From SCGC-AAA076-P13 sp964276235 (GTDB lineage Bacteria > Pseudomonadota > Gammaproteobacteria > Magnimaribacterales > D2472), in assembly GCA_964276235.1 (NCBI GenBank), contig CAXYEK010000001.1, positions 1 through 64,000 on the forward strand: DNA of 64,000 bases, in the 5' to 3' direction. This document shows positions 56,201 through 64,000 of this stretch, one piece after another (within the stretch, counting starts at the first letter, position 1; each line of letters begins with the position of its first letter). A program made the position numbers and the translations under genes. The notes under the pieces were generated by a model. It saw nothing but the letters and a program-made list of their open reading frames with translations, made no database searches and was not told the DNA's origin.

Positions 56201-57678
56201 GCTAAGGCTGTATCATCGCCCATAGAGCCAGTTCCCTCTTGAGAATCTACAGCCAAAGGCTTAATTACTGATGATCTTTCTTCTTTAAATAACAAAAATA
56301 GTTTTGTAGCAGTGAGAAACTTATTCGGATGCATTTGTTTTAGGCCAGGGCCCTCATAAGAATCTAAGCTTGATTCAATATATAAAGCATTCTCTTTTAG
56401 CCATCTTCTGTAAGGATTTTGCTTCTTAAGTTCATCATCTATAGATGTTTCATTAAAAATTTCTCCTTTTGAGGTATCTATAGCCAAGATGCCACCAGGT
56501 TGAACTCTTCCCTTTTTGGTAATATTTTTTTCATCGGTTGGATTTACTCCAGTCTCAGATGCAACAGTAAGAATATTATTTTTATCTATCTGATATCTTG
56601 CTGGTCTCAATCCATTTCTATCAAGAATACAAACAGCCCATTTACCATCCGCCATTACTATTCCAGCTGGACCATCCCATGGCTCCATATGCATGGAGTT
56701 ATACTCATGAAAACTTCTTACATCAGGATCAAGAGTTGGAGTATTTTGCCAGGCAGGTGGTAAAACCATTCTTGTAGCTCTAAATAAATTTATACCTCCT
56801 TTTACTAGCAATTCAATCATATTATCTAATGAAGATGAGTCAGAACCTGTCTCATTAACAAGTTGATGAAATTTTTGTATTTTTGGGATTAAGGGTGTTT
56901 TAAATTTTGAAGATCTAGCTTTTACCCAATTTCTATTACCTCTAATCGCATTTATTTCACCATTATGTGCTAACAGTCTGAATGGTTGAGCAAGATGCCA
57001 TCTTGGACTAGTATTTGTAGAAAATCGTTGATGAAATACGCAAGTAGAAGCTCTAAAGTTATCTTTACCTAAATCATCATAAAACTCTTGTATTGCATTT
57101 GGGAGCATCAATCCTTTATAGACTATTGTCTTAGAAGACATACTGCATACATATAGAACCTCATCATCTTGATAGATTTCTTCAATAAATTTTCTTGATT
57201 GAAGAAGTCCTGTATCAAATATTTGTTGATTAAAATCGTCTTCTAGAGATTTTATAAATAATTGATATATCTTTGGGGCGCATTCAAGAGCAATTTTTCC
57301 TAATATATTTTCTTTAACAGGCACTTCTCTATGAGCGACTAATTCCAGATTCTCATCTTTAAGAATTTTTTTTATTTTTGGTAATATTTTTGTTATTTCA
57401 TCATTGTAAAAAAGTTGGCCTATTGCAAACTCATTACCAAGTTCTATTCCTTGTTCATTAAAAATTTCATCACTAAAATATTTTTTATCAATGTCAAAAA
57501 GAAGTCCGCAACCATCTCCTGTTTTTCCATCAGAACCCACTCCTCCTCTATGAGTCATACTTATTAGTGCATTTATAGAATTGACTATGACCTGGTGAGA
57601 CTTCACGCCATTTATATTAGCTACAAGTCCAAAACCGCAGTTATCTCGAAAATCTTCTTGTTTAAATAGTCCTGGCAT
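53246..57678 (-). CDS. gltB: Glutamate synthase large subunit, frame broken by a single-base deletion
   Basis: The N-terminal part (55771-57678) has the glutaminase domain with nucleophile Cys14 after a short propeptide (RDNCGFGL) and HRGGVGSDGKTGDGCG. The C-terminal part (53246-55807) has AVGSVHQNLVKLGLR, the FMN barrel, the 3Fe-4S cysteines (CKYLRICHLNNC) and the GXGXG beta-helix (FVSGRAGERFAVRNSG). One extra base in the AAAA run (plus-strand T run at 55823-55826) joins PPRE to KLPINALLAVG, giving about 1475 residues. The enzyme makes two glutamates from glutamine and 2-oxoglutarate with GltD. Unusually it is transcribed away from gltD. Confidence 0.93.
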
Positions 57679-57772
57679 ATGTATTAAAAGTGTGGATTAT
57701 GAAGTATATCATAAGAAACTTTCTATTATCACTTAAAAGTGTCATACTCCGTCATACGCACACATCACATTT
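57679..57772. promoter_or_regulatory. Divergent gltB / gltD control region
   Basis: This 94-bp spacer must drive both glutamate synthase genes. It contains TTAAAAGTGT twice (57684-57693 and 57733-57742). The second copy forms the palindrome CACTT-AA-AAGTG (57730-57741). TATTAT at 57724-57729 could be a -10 toward gltD. No Shine-Dalgarno precedes the gltD ATG at 57773. The regulator is not identifiable. Confidence 0.45.
57741..57757 (+). repeat. Tandem GTCATAC direct repeats at 10-bp spacing upstream of gltD
   Basis: GTCATAC occurs at 57741-57747 and again at 57751-57757, exactly 10 bp apart, so both face the same side of the helix. It sits 16 bp before the gltD ATG. Phased short direct repeats are typical binding sites of dimeric regulators and of integrase arm domains; no function is shown. 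Confidence 0.5.
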
Positions 57773-59437
57773 ATGAAAAACAAAAATAAGCAATATCGTA
57801 TTGAGAAAGGTGTCTTGCTGTTCACTCAGCCAAGATCTCCTTATTTTTATGGAAAATTAAGAGTTAATGGTAAATACATTACACAATCTTTTGCGCCCAT
57901 TGATAATTATGAAACTGCTAAAGAAAAATTATATAAATGGCGTGAGGAAGTTCTTGGTGGTAATAAAAATAATTTCTTGTTGGCTGAGAATAATAGTAGC
58001 GGTTATAGAGATGAATATGTTGCTCATGAAAAGCTTGAAAATGACTTTCAATTTCTTGAAGTTGGAAGATTTGATCCAGTAAAAAAATCTGCTCAAGAAA
58101 GAAAAATTAGTTTTGTAGAAATTTATGAAGAATATAATCAAGTCCAAGCTTCTAATCAAGCGCACAGATGTTTAGATTGTGGAAACCCCTACTGCGAATG
58201 GAAGTGCCCTGTTCATAATTTTATTCCTGACTGGTTAAAGCTGGTTAATGAAGGAAATATTATTGAAGCTGCTGAGTTATGTCATTCTACAAATAGCCTA
58301 CCAGAGGTATGTGGCAGAGTTTGTCCTCAAGATCGACTTTGTGAAGGAGCATGCACATTAAACGATGGTTTTGGAGCCGTTACTATTGGCTCAACTGAAA
58401 AATATATAACTGAAAAAGCCTTTGAAATGGGCTGGAAACCAGATATGTCTTACAGAACTTGGACTGATAAAAAAGTAGCTATTATAGGAGCAGGACCAGC
58501 GGGAATAGCTTGTGCTGATGTGCTTACTAGATCTGGTGTTCATAGTCATGTGTTTGATAAAAATGAAGAGATTGGTGGATTACTTACTTTCGGTATTCCA
58601 GAATTCAAATTAGAAAAATCAGTGATAAAGAGAAGAAGAAAAATATTGGAAGAAATGGGTGTTGAATTTAATTTAGGAAAAGAAATTGGAAAAGACGTCT
58701 CATTTAAAAAACTTTACAACGATTATGATGCAGTTTTTATGGCTATGGGAACATACACCTCTCTTGAGGGTGGTTTCAATGGAGAAAAACTTCAGGGAGT
58801 TCATAAAGCTATTGATTATCTAATTTCAAGCACCAAAAAACTTTTAAAACTTCAAAAAAGTAAAAAAGAGTTCATTGATTTGAAAGGCAAGAAAGTAATT
58901 GTTCTTGGTGGTGGAGATACTGCTATGGACTGCAATAGAACTGCTATTAGGCAAGGTGCTAAATCTGTTAAATGTTTATATAGAAGAGATGAAGAGAATA
59001 TGCCTGGTTCAAAAAGAGAAGTAAAAAATGCAAAAGAGGAAGGGGTTCAATTTGAATTTAATGTTCAACCCATTGATATAATTGGAGATGATGAAGTTCA
59101 AGGAGTGAAAATAGTTAAAACTCAACTTGGTGAACCTGATCAAAATGGAAGAAGAGTTCCTATTCCTATTCCAGGATCTGAAACTATTTACGAAGCTGAC
59201 GCGGTTGTGATTGCTTTCGGCTTTAGGGCGAGCCCTTCTGATTGGTTTGGTGAGTTTGATATTGACACTAAAAAAAATGGCCTTGTAATTGCTGAAGAGC
59301 ATCAAGAATTTCAATTCCAAACTTCTAATTCAAAAATATTTTCTGGGGGAGATATGGTTAGAGGCTCTGATTTAGTTGTTACAGCAATATGGGAAGGACG
59401 TGAAGCAGCTAAAAGTATAATAAAATACGTTTCATGA
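57773..59437 (+). CDS. gltD: Glutamate synthase small subunit with an integrase arm-like N-terminal extension
   Basis: From about residue 91 this 554-residue protein is ordinary GltD: FVEIYEEYNQVQASNQAHRC, the iron-sulphur cysteines in CLDCGNPYCEWKCPVH and CGRVCPQDRLCEGAC, the FAD site AIIGAGPAGIACADVLTRSG and the NADPH site VLGGGDTAMDC. It feeds electrons from NADPH to GltB. The first 90 residues are extra. Residues 9-62 (GVLLFTQPRSPYFYGKLRVNG, then S-x7-Y-E-T-A-K and WREEV) look like the N-terminal arm-binding domain of tyrosine recombinases. No ATG or GTG start lies between this extension and the GltD domain. hemE overlaps by ATGA. Confidence 0.93.
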   Translation: MKNKNKQYRIEKGVLLFTQPRSPYFYGKLRVNGKYITQSFAPIDNYETAKEKLYKWREEVLGGNKNNFLLAENNSSGYRDEYVAHEKLENDFQFLEVGRFDPVKKSAQERKISFVEIYEEYNQVQASNQAHRCLDCGNPYCEWKCPVHNFIPDWLKLVNEGNIIEAAELCHSTNSLPEVCGRVCPQDRLCEGACTLNDGFGAVTIGSTEKYITEKAFEMGWKPDMSYRTWTDKKVAIIGAGPAGIACADVLTRSGVHSHVFDKNEEIGGLLTFGIPEFKLEKSVIKRRRKILEEMGVEFNLGKEIGKDVSFKKLYNDYDAVFMAMGTYTSLEGGFNGEKLQGVHKAIDYLISSTKKLLKLQKSKKEFIDLKGKKVIVLGGGDTAMDCNRTAIRQGAKSVKCLYRRDEENMPGSKREVKNAKEEGVQFEFNVQPIDIIGDDEVQGVKIVKTQLGEPDQNGRRVPIPIPGSETIYEADAVVIAFGFRASPSDWFGEFDIDTKKNGLVIAEEHQEFQFQTSNSKIFSGGDMVRGSDLVVTAIWEGREAAKSIIKYVS

Positions 59438-60468
59438 TGGATGATTCGATATTTCTTAAGGCATTAAATAAAGAGAAGCTTTCTACGCCTCCAATTTGGT
59501 ATATGAGACAGGCTGGTCGCTACATGCCTGAATACAGGGCTGTAAGAAAGAACTTCAAAAATTTTCTAGACATGTGTAAAAACCCTGAGGTGTGCTGTGA
59601 GTTAGCCCTTCAGCCTATGAATGCATATAATCTTGATAGTGCTATTTTGTTTTCAGATATTCTTACAATTCCAGATGCTATGGGCTTGGGTGTTAAATTT
59701 CTAGAAGGTGAAGGTCCTGTCTTTGATAATCCAATAAGATCTCCTCAAAACGTTATTGATATCCCCCTATTTAATCCTGATAGTCTTTCATATGTATATA
59801 AAGCTGTAAGTAATATAAGAAATGCATTACCTGCTAACAAGCCATTGATTGGTTTTAGTGGAAGTCCTTGGACTTTAGCAGCATATTCAATAGAAGGAAG
59901 GTCTTCAAAAGATTTTAAGTTTACTAAAAATTTTATTATGAGTAATGATGCGGAAACTCATTTACTTTTAACTAAATTAACAGATGCTTGTTTCTTGTAT
60001 TTAAGAAAGCAAGTTGAGGCAGGAGCTAATGTTATACAGATATTTGATTCTTGGGCAAACCTTCTTAGTGATTCTGATTATAAAAAATATTCATTGAGTT
60101 ACATTAGCTCCCTTATAGCTTCATTAAAAAATGATCCTATAACTTCATCAGTACCTATAATATTATTTGCCAGAGAGCCAAAGTGCTCACGAGAACTTTT
60201 ACTAGAAACCAATGCTGATTGTTTAAGTCTCTACTGGAATACTAATCCAAAAGATTATATTTATCTTTCAGGCAAGGTTTCATTACAAGGAAACTTAAAT
60301 CCAAAAATTTTATTAGAATCTAATGAGACTATTAAAAAAGAGACTTATAAAATATTAGACGTTTTTGAAGATTACCCTGGTTATATTTTTAATCTAGGTC
60401 ATGGCCTTACGCCTGATATAGACCCAAAAAAGGTTAGTTACCTAACTGATATTATTCGAGAGAAATAG
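59434..60468 (+). CDS. hemE: Uroporphyrinogen decarboxylase
   Basis: The 344-residue TIM-barrel enzyme has PPIWYMRQAGRYMPEYRAVR (about 18-37), AILFSDILTIPDAMG, GFSGSPWTLAAY, QIFDSWANLLS and FNLGHGLTPDIDP. It decarboxylates uroporphyrinogen III to coproporphyrinogen III in haem synthesis. It overlaps gltD by ATGA as in the gammaproteobacterial gltBD-hemE order. It ends 6 bp before the tesB stop. Confidence 0.96.
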   Translation: MMDDSIFLKALNKEKLSTPPIWYMRQAGRYMPEYRAVRKNFKNFLDMCKNPEVCCELALQPMNAYNLDSAILFSDILTIPDAMGLGVKFLEGEGPVFDNPIRSPQNVIDIPLFNPDSLSYVYKAVSNIRNALPANKPLIGFSGSPWTLAAYSIEGRSSKDFKFTKNFIMSNDAETHLLLTKLTDACFLYLRKQVEAGANVIQIFDSWANLLSDSDYKKYSLSYISSLIASLKNDPITSSVPIILFAREPKCSRELLLETNADCLSLYWNTNPKDYIYLSGKVSLQGNLNPKILLESNETIKKETYKILDVFEDYPGYIFNLGHGLTPDIDPKKVSYLTDIIREK

Positions 60469-60474
60469 TTCCTC

Positions 60475-61359
60475 TTATTTACTTTCGGGCCAGAGTCTTA
60501 TGAGGCCTTCTTGGGTACAAGATGCTATTAATTTTCCTTCTTTTGAATAAATTGATCCTTTGCAAAATCCTCTAGAATTTCCAGAATAAGGACTATCAAT
60601 TGCATATAAAACCCAATCATTGAAATCTAATTTCTGATGAAACCACATTGCATGATCCAAACTTGCAACTTGAAGGTTTTTTGATAAAAAATTTCTGCCG
60701 TGTGGATTGTTTGCCGCAGCCAGTAAGCCCATATCTGATATATATAGTAAAAATGCTTGTTGAGTTTTTTCATCATCAGGCATTTGGCCATCTGGTCTTA
60801 TCCAAGTGTTCCTATATGGGGGAGTCTTTACAGGATTTGCATAATCCTGGATTTCAATTGGTCTCATTTCTACTTCTCTTTTTCTTAAAAAGAGTGGAAG
60901 ATCATCTTTGTCTATATTTAAGTCTTTTGACATACCCTCTCGAATCTCTAGTTCATTCTTTAACCCATCAGGCCCTGGTAGCTTAGGCATTGGTATTTGA
61001 TGACTTAAGCCCTCCTCTCTTTTTTGAAAAGAAACTGAGCAATTAAATATTGCTTCGCCATCTTGGATAGCTTTCACAGTTCTAGTGGTAAAGCTTTTAC
61101 CATCTCTAATTCTATCTACGGTAAAAATAATAGGTTTATCCATCTGCCCCGGTCTTAAGAAATAAGAATGAAAAGAATGGGCAAAATGATCTTTTTCTAC
61201 AGTCTCATATGCCGCAATTAATGTTTGTGCCATTACCTGCCCGCCAAAAACTCTTGCCCATCCAACGTTCTTTCCGGTCCAGCTAAATAAATCTCTATCA
61301 ATTTTATTTAATGAGAAAAGATTTAAACAGTTTTGTAGTAGATTTCCTTTTTCGTCCAT
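60475..61359 (-). CDS. tesB: Acyl-CoA thioesterase II
   Basis: The 294-residue double-hotdog thioesterase has VFGGQVMAQTLIAA (about 37-50), HSFHSYFLRPG, SDMGLL with the catalytic aspartate near 208, SLDHAMWFH and SCTQEGLIRLW with the third active residue near the C-terminus. It hydrolyses medium- and long-chain acyl-CoA. It is divergent from cobS with a 118-bp gap. Confidence 0.94.
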   Translation of the reverse strand: MDEKGNLLQNCLNLFSLNKIDRDLFSWTGKNVGWARVFGGQVMAQTLIAAYETVEKDHFAHSFHSYFLRPGQMDKPIIFTVDRIRDGKSFTTRTVKAIQDGEAIFNCSVSFQKREEGLSHQIPMPKLPGPDGLKNELEIREGMSKDLNIDKDDLPLFLRKREVEMRPIEIQDYANPVKTPPYRNTWIRPDGQMPDDEKTQQAFLLYISDMGLLAAANNPHGRNFLSKNLQVASLDHAMWFHQKLDFNDWVLYAIDSPYSGNSRGFCKGSIYSKEGKLIASCTQEGLIRLWPESK

Positions 61360-61477
61360 TTGGTATCCGTATGTTATAAATTTTTGTGTTAACCATCTTA
61401 CATTGTTTAGAAAAAAACTAGAACTTTCATACCTCTAAAAGTATGATGGGCTCCTAATATAAATAAAAAATATTATT
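61360..61477. promoter_or_regulatory. Divergent tesB / cobS intergenic region
   Basis: This 118-bp AT-rich spacer lies between divergent genes. I see no B12 riboswitch (which needs about 200 bp) and no clear operator. The TATAAATTTTTGTG near 61375 and AAAGTATGATGG near 61438 are candidate promoter stretches only. Confidence 0.3.
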
Positions 61478-62458
61478 ATGACGATTAATAGCAAAATTGA
61501 ATTGCCAAATAAGCCAAACCAAAAGTTTGATGTTTCAAAAACTTTTAAAATAGACTCTAAATTGAGTGTAAAAGGATTTAAAGACAAAACTGAATGGGTT
61601 CCTGAAATTGATGAAGGATATATATTTGATAAAGAAACTACTTTATCTATTCTGGCTGGTTTTGATCACAATAGAAGAGTCATGATCCAAGGCTTTCATG
61701 GCACAGGTAAATCAACTCATATTGAGCAAGTTGCAGCAAGACTTAATTGGCCTTGTGTAAGAATTAATCTCGATAGTCATATAAGCAGAATAGATCTCCT
61801 TGGAAAGGACGCCATTAAGGTAAGAGATGGTAAACAAATAACAGAATTTCAAGAAGGTTTACTGCCTTGGTCAATTCAAAATCCAGTAGCTTTAGTTTTT
61901 GATGAATATGATGCTGGCCGACCTGACGTCATGTTTGTTATTCAAAGAATTTTAGAAGTTGAAGGTAAATTAACATTATTAGATCAAAATAAGGTTATTA
62001 GTCCTCATGCATCGTTTAGACTTTTTGCTACAACTAATACTGTTGGACTTGGAGATGTTACTGGTTTATATCATGGAACACAGCAAATCAATCAAGGGCA
62101 AATGGATAGATGGCACGTTCTTTCAACATTAAACTATCTTGATCCAAATCAGGAATTTAAAGTTGTAGTTTCAAAAATGGTAGATTTTAAGAATGCTAAG
62201 AATCAAGAAATATTAAAAAATATGATTAAGTTAGCTAACCTGACCAGAAATGGATTTGCTAATGGTGATATATCTATTTTAATGTCGCCAAGGACTGTTA
62301 TTTCATGGGCTCAAAATTTTAAAATATTTAAAGATGTTGCTAGCTCCTTTAAACTTACATTTCTTAATAAGTGTGATGATATGGAAAAGCCAATCATTTC
62401 AGAATACTTTCAAAGATGTTTTGATATAGAAGTTGATGGCGATAATTCAAAAAGTTAA
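61478..62458 (+). CDS. cobS: CobS-type AAA+ ATPase
   Basis: The 326-residue protein is a MoxR/CobS-class ATPase. Walker A is GFHGTGKST (72-80), Walker B is ALVFDEYDAG (138-147), the sensor region is LFATTNTVGLGDVTGLYHG, and SPRTVISWAQN follows. It lines up with alphaproteobacterial CobS over its whole length, including EWVPEIDEGYIFD. In aerobic cobalamin synthesis CobS and CobT form an ATPase complex that drives cobalt insertion by CobN. No other cobalamin gene is present here. cobT follows after 7 bp. Confidence 0.9.
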   Translation: MTINSKIELPNKPNQKFDVSKTFKIDSKLSVKGFKDKTEWVPEIDEGYIFDKETTLSILAGFDHNRRVMIQGFHGTGKSTHIEQVAARLNWPCVRINLDSHISRIDLLGKDAIKVRDGKQITEFQEGLLPWSIQNPVALVFDEYDAGRPDVMFVIQRILEVEGKLTLLDQNKVISPHASFRLFATTNTVGLGDVTGLYHGTQQINQGQMDRWHVLSTLNYLDPNQEFKVVVSKMVDFKNAKNQEILKNMIKLANLTRNGFANGDISILMSPRTVISWAQNFKIFKDVASSFKLTFLNKCDDMEKPIISEYFQRCFDIEVDGDNSKS

Positions 62459-62465
62459 TTAGATC

Positions 62466-64000
62466 ATGGGTTGGTTAAAAAATAGGGAAAAGCTTCATGA
62501 GGCCGCTATATCTTCTATTAAAGCAATTTCAAAAAACAAAGATTTATCATCAAAAAATGGAATTGCCCAAAGACCTCCTAGTAAAAATCAAGCTTCTATA
62601 TCTTCTACACCAAGATCAAGCAAAGACCTATCTTCATGGAGGGGTGAATCAGATTTCCAGGCTTTTTGGCATTTGCATCATAGAAATAACAAAGAAGTTG
62701 CCCTTACCCTTCCAGCGAGAATGGTTTTCAACGAACTTGAAATGTCTCGAGTTGAAATATTGGGTTCAAATGAATATAAAGGTGCTAAAAAAAATATTAT
62801 TGAGTACTTGGAAGCTAAAAGTATCAATATGGATGATGAAAAGTCTCCAAATTTTTTAGCTCTTTGCTCCAATCTTTGGCTTAAAGATTGTTTAGGTATG
62901 CAGTTAAGTCCTGCATCAAAAAAATTATTAGAAAATTTTGAAAATAAATATTCATCAATAGATCTTGAACTAGTAAAAAATAAATTTATTGAAAATATAG
63001 CTGACCAAAATATATTTGAAAAAATTTCATTAGATTTTTTAAGGAAACTAAAATTATTAAAATTAGACGATCAATCGCAAGATGAAAAAGATGACGAACC
63101 TTTTGACTCTCCTGGAAGTACTAATGAAATAGAACAAGAAAACATGGAAGATTCATCTGATACAGATACCTCTGATTCTGAATCAACTTTAGAAGATATA
63201 AATATAGAAATAGATGATACTGAGCAACAAGCAGCTCAATCAACAGATGGTGCATCTATAGATGAAGAAATAGATGCTCTTTCCTACCCTCACGATGATT
63301 TTGCAAACTCTTCAAGAAAAGATTACTCAATCTTTACTTCTGATTTTGATGAAGTTATTGATGCAAAAGATCTTACAACTCCAGATGAATCTATTAGATT
63401 AAGAAATCAGCTAGATAATTTAATAAAACCTTATCAAACGACCATTGGAAAACTAGCAAATAGACTCCAAAGACTTTTGCTGGCAAAACAAAATACTAGT
63501 TGGAACTTTAATCTTGAAGAAGGCATGTTAGATACTGCAAGGCTTCATAGAGTAATTGCAGAACCGGGTCACCCCTTAAGCTATAAACAAGAGACAGAAA
63601 CAAATTTTAAGGATACTGCAGTAACACTATTAATAGACAATTCTGGCTCTATGAGAGGAAGATCTATAAGTCTTGCTGCAATATGTACTGATATTATTGG
63701 GAGCACCTTGGAAAGATGTCAAATAAAGACTGAAGTGCTAGGTTTTACTACTAAACATTGGAAAGGTGGTGATTCAAAACAGCTATGGATTTCTAATGGA
63801 AGTTACTCAAACCCAGGAAGACTTAATGATGTAAGACATATTATTTATAAAAGTGGTGATAATAGTTGGAGAAGAGCCAGGCGTTACTTTGGTGCAATGC
63901 TTCGAGAAGGCTTATTAAAAGAGAATATAGATGGAGAAGCATTAGCTTGGTCACATGAGCGGCTAATGCGAAGAAATGAAGAAAGAAAAATAATGATTGT
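62466..64000 (+). CDS. cobT: CobT-type VWA protein, partner of CobS (runs off the right edge)
   Basis: 511 residues are visible from ATG 62466; family length suggests about 115 are missing. The N-terminal helical part is followed by an acidic linker (about 207-275, rich in D/E/S). The C-terminal region matches CobT: DYSIFTSDFDEVI, LANRLQRLLLAKQN, NLEEGMLDTARL and the VWA metal site LLIDNSGSMRGRS (391-398). GRLNDVRHIIYKS and LKENIDGEAL continue the match. With CobS it forms an AAA+/VWA chaperone-like complex. Substrate in this organism is uncertain without CobN. Confidence 0.9.
   Translation, partial: MGWLKNREKLHEAAISSIKAISKNKDLSSKNGIAQRPPSKNQASISSTPRSSKDLSSWRGESDFQAFWHLHHRNNKEVALTLPARMVFNELEMSRVEILGSNEYKGAKKNIIEYLEAKSINMDDEKSPNFLALCSNLWLKDCLGMQLSPASKKLLENFENKYSSIDLELVKNKFIENIADQNIFEKISLDFLRKLKLLKLDDQSQDEKDDEPFDSPGSTNEIEQENMEDSSDTDTSDSESTLEDINIEIDDTEQQAAQSTDGASIDEEIDALSYPHDDFANSSRKDYSIFTSDFDEVIDAKDLTTPDESIRLRNQLDNLIKPYQTTIGKLANRLQRLLLAKQNTSWNFNLEEGMLDTARLHRVIAEPGHPLSYKQETETNFKDTAVTLLIDNSGSMRGRSISLAAICTDIIGSTLERCQIKTEVLGFTTKHWKGGDSKQLWISNGSYSNPGRLNDVRHIIYKSGDNSWRRARRYFGAMLREGLLKENIDGEALAWSHERLMRRNEERKIMI

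Noticed and set aside
57773..58042. A separate small integrase gene in front of gltD
   Set aside because: The frame runs without a stop into GltD, and no ATG or GTG lies between the two parts; there is no catalytic recombinase domain.
62497..62859. A 120-residue open frame inside the start of cobT
   Set aside because: The overlapping frame from 62466 encodes a continuous CobT that matches the family to the window end; the other frame is a shadow.

Overview
The window is a very gene-dense, AT-rich (by eye about two-thirds A+T) stretch of a bacterial chromosome. Gene content and order point to a gammaproteobacterium with a streamlined, probably marine, genome. The order gyrA-serC-pheA-hisC-tyrA-aroA-cmk-rpsA-ihfB is the classic gammaproteobacterial aromatic supra-operon. 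Also typical are ubiG-gph-yciK, xseB-ispA-dxs, nrdR-ribD-ribBA-ribH-nusB, miaA-hflK-hflC-purA, mrcA-aroK-aroB-glt-hemE and an algC-slmA pair. Low GC, overlapping genes, no gene-free stretch above about 200 bp and convergent genes whose stop codons touch or overlap fit a SAR86-like lineage. That name is inference, because there is no rRNA here. I see no tRNA, rRNA, IS element, prophage or CRISPR array.

Layout. 1-13201 (minus strand): pyrF (partial), ihfB, rpsA, cmk, aroA, tyrA, hisC, pheA, serC, gyrA, then the three-subunit transhydrogenase. 13381-15465 (plus): ubiG, gph, a YciK-type dehydrogenase. 15455-18124 (minus): an AlkA-type glycosylase, rluB, scpB, scpA. 18321-27716 (plus): a DAHP synthase, a DnaT-like plus lambda-P-like replication pair, an RND adaptor and permease, xseB, ispA, dxs. 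27673-30576 (minus): pgpA, thiL, a thiolase, a small LETM1-like protein. 30609-36003 (plus): nth, glyA, nrdR, ribD, ribBA, ribH, nusB. 36004-41767 (minus): purA, hflC, hflK, miaA, glnB, waaA. 41815-46189: an envelope block with an LpxL-type acyltransferase, two methyltransferases, an alpha/alpha-toroid protein and a GT4 glycosyltransferase. 46200-53249: ilvE, algC, slmA, mrcA, aroK, aroB. 53246-60468: gltB (minus) back to back with gltD (plus), then hemE. 60475-64000: tesB, cobS and cobT, which runs off the end.

Functionally the window covers most of aromatic amino-acid synthesis (DAHP synthase, aroB, aroK, aroA, pheA, tyrA, hisC), riboflavin, isoprenoid and thiamine steps, ammonium assimilation with its PII sensor, cell-envelope synthesis and chromosome maintenance (gyrA, scpAB, slmA, ihfB and a possible helicase-loading pair).

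The most unusual items are: (i) GltD carries an N-terminal extension of about 90 residues that looks like the arm-binding domain of a phage integrase, gltB is inverted relative to gltD, and the 94-bp spacer holds phased repeats; (ii) a DnaT-like protein with two tandem DNA-binding repeats sits beside a lambda P-like helicase loader in an ordinary chromosomal operon; (iii) CobS/CobT occur with no visible cobalamin genes; (iv) a GT4-methyltransferase-toroid operon of unknown product; (v) an RND adaptor without its alpha-hairpin. Four conserved genes (cmk, waaA, mrcA, gltB) are each broken by one single-base indel. Restoring one base in each restores the family sequence, so consensus error is the first explanation.
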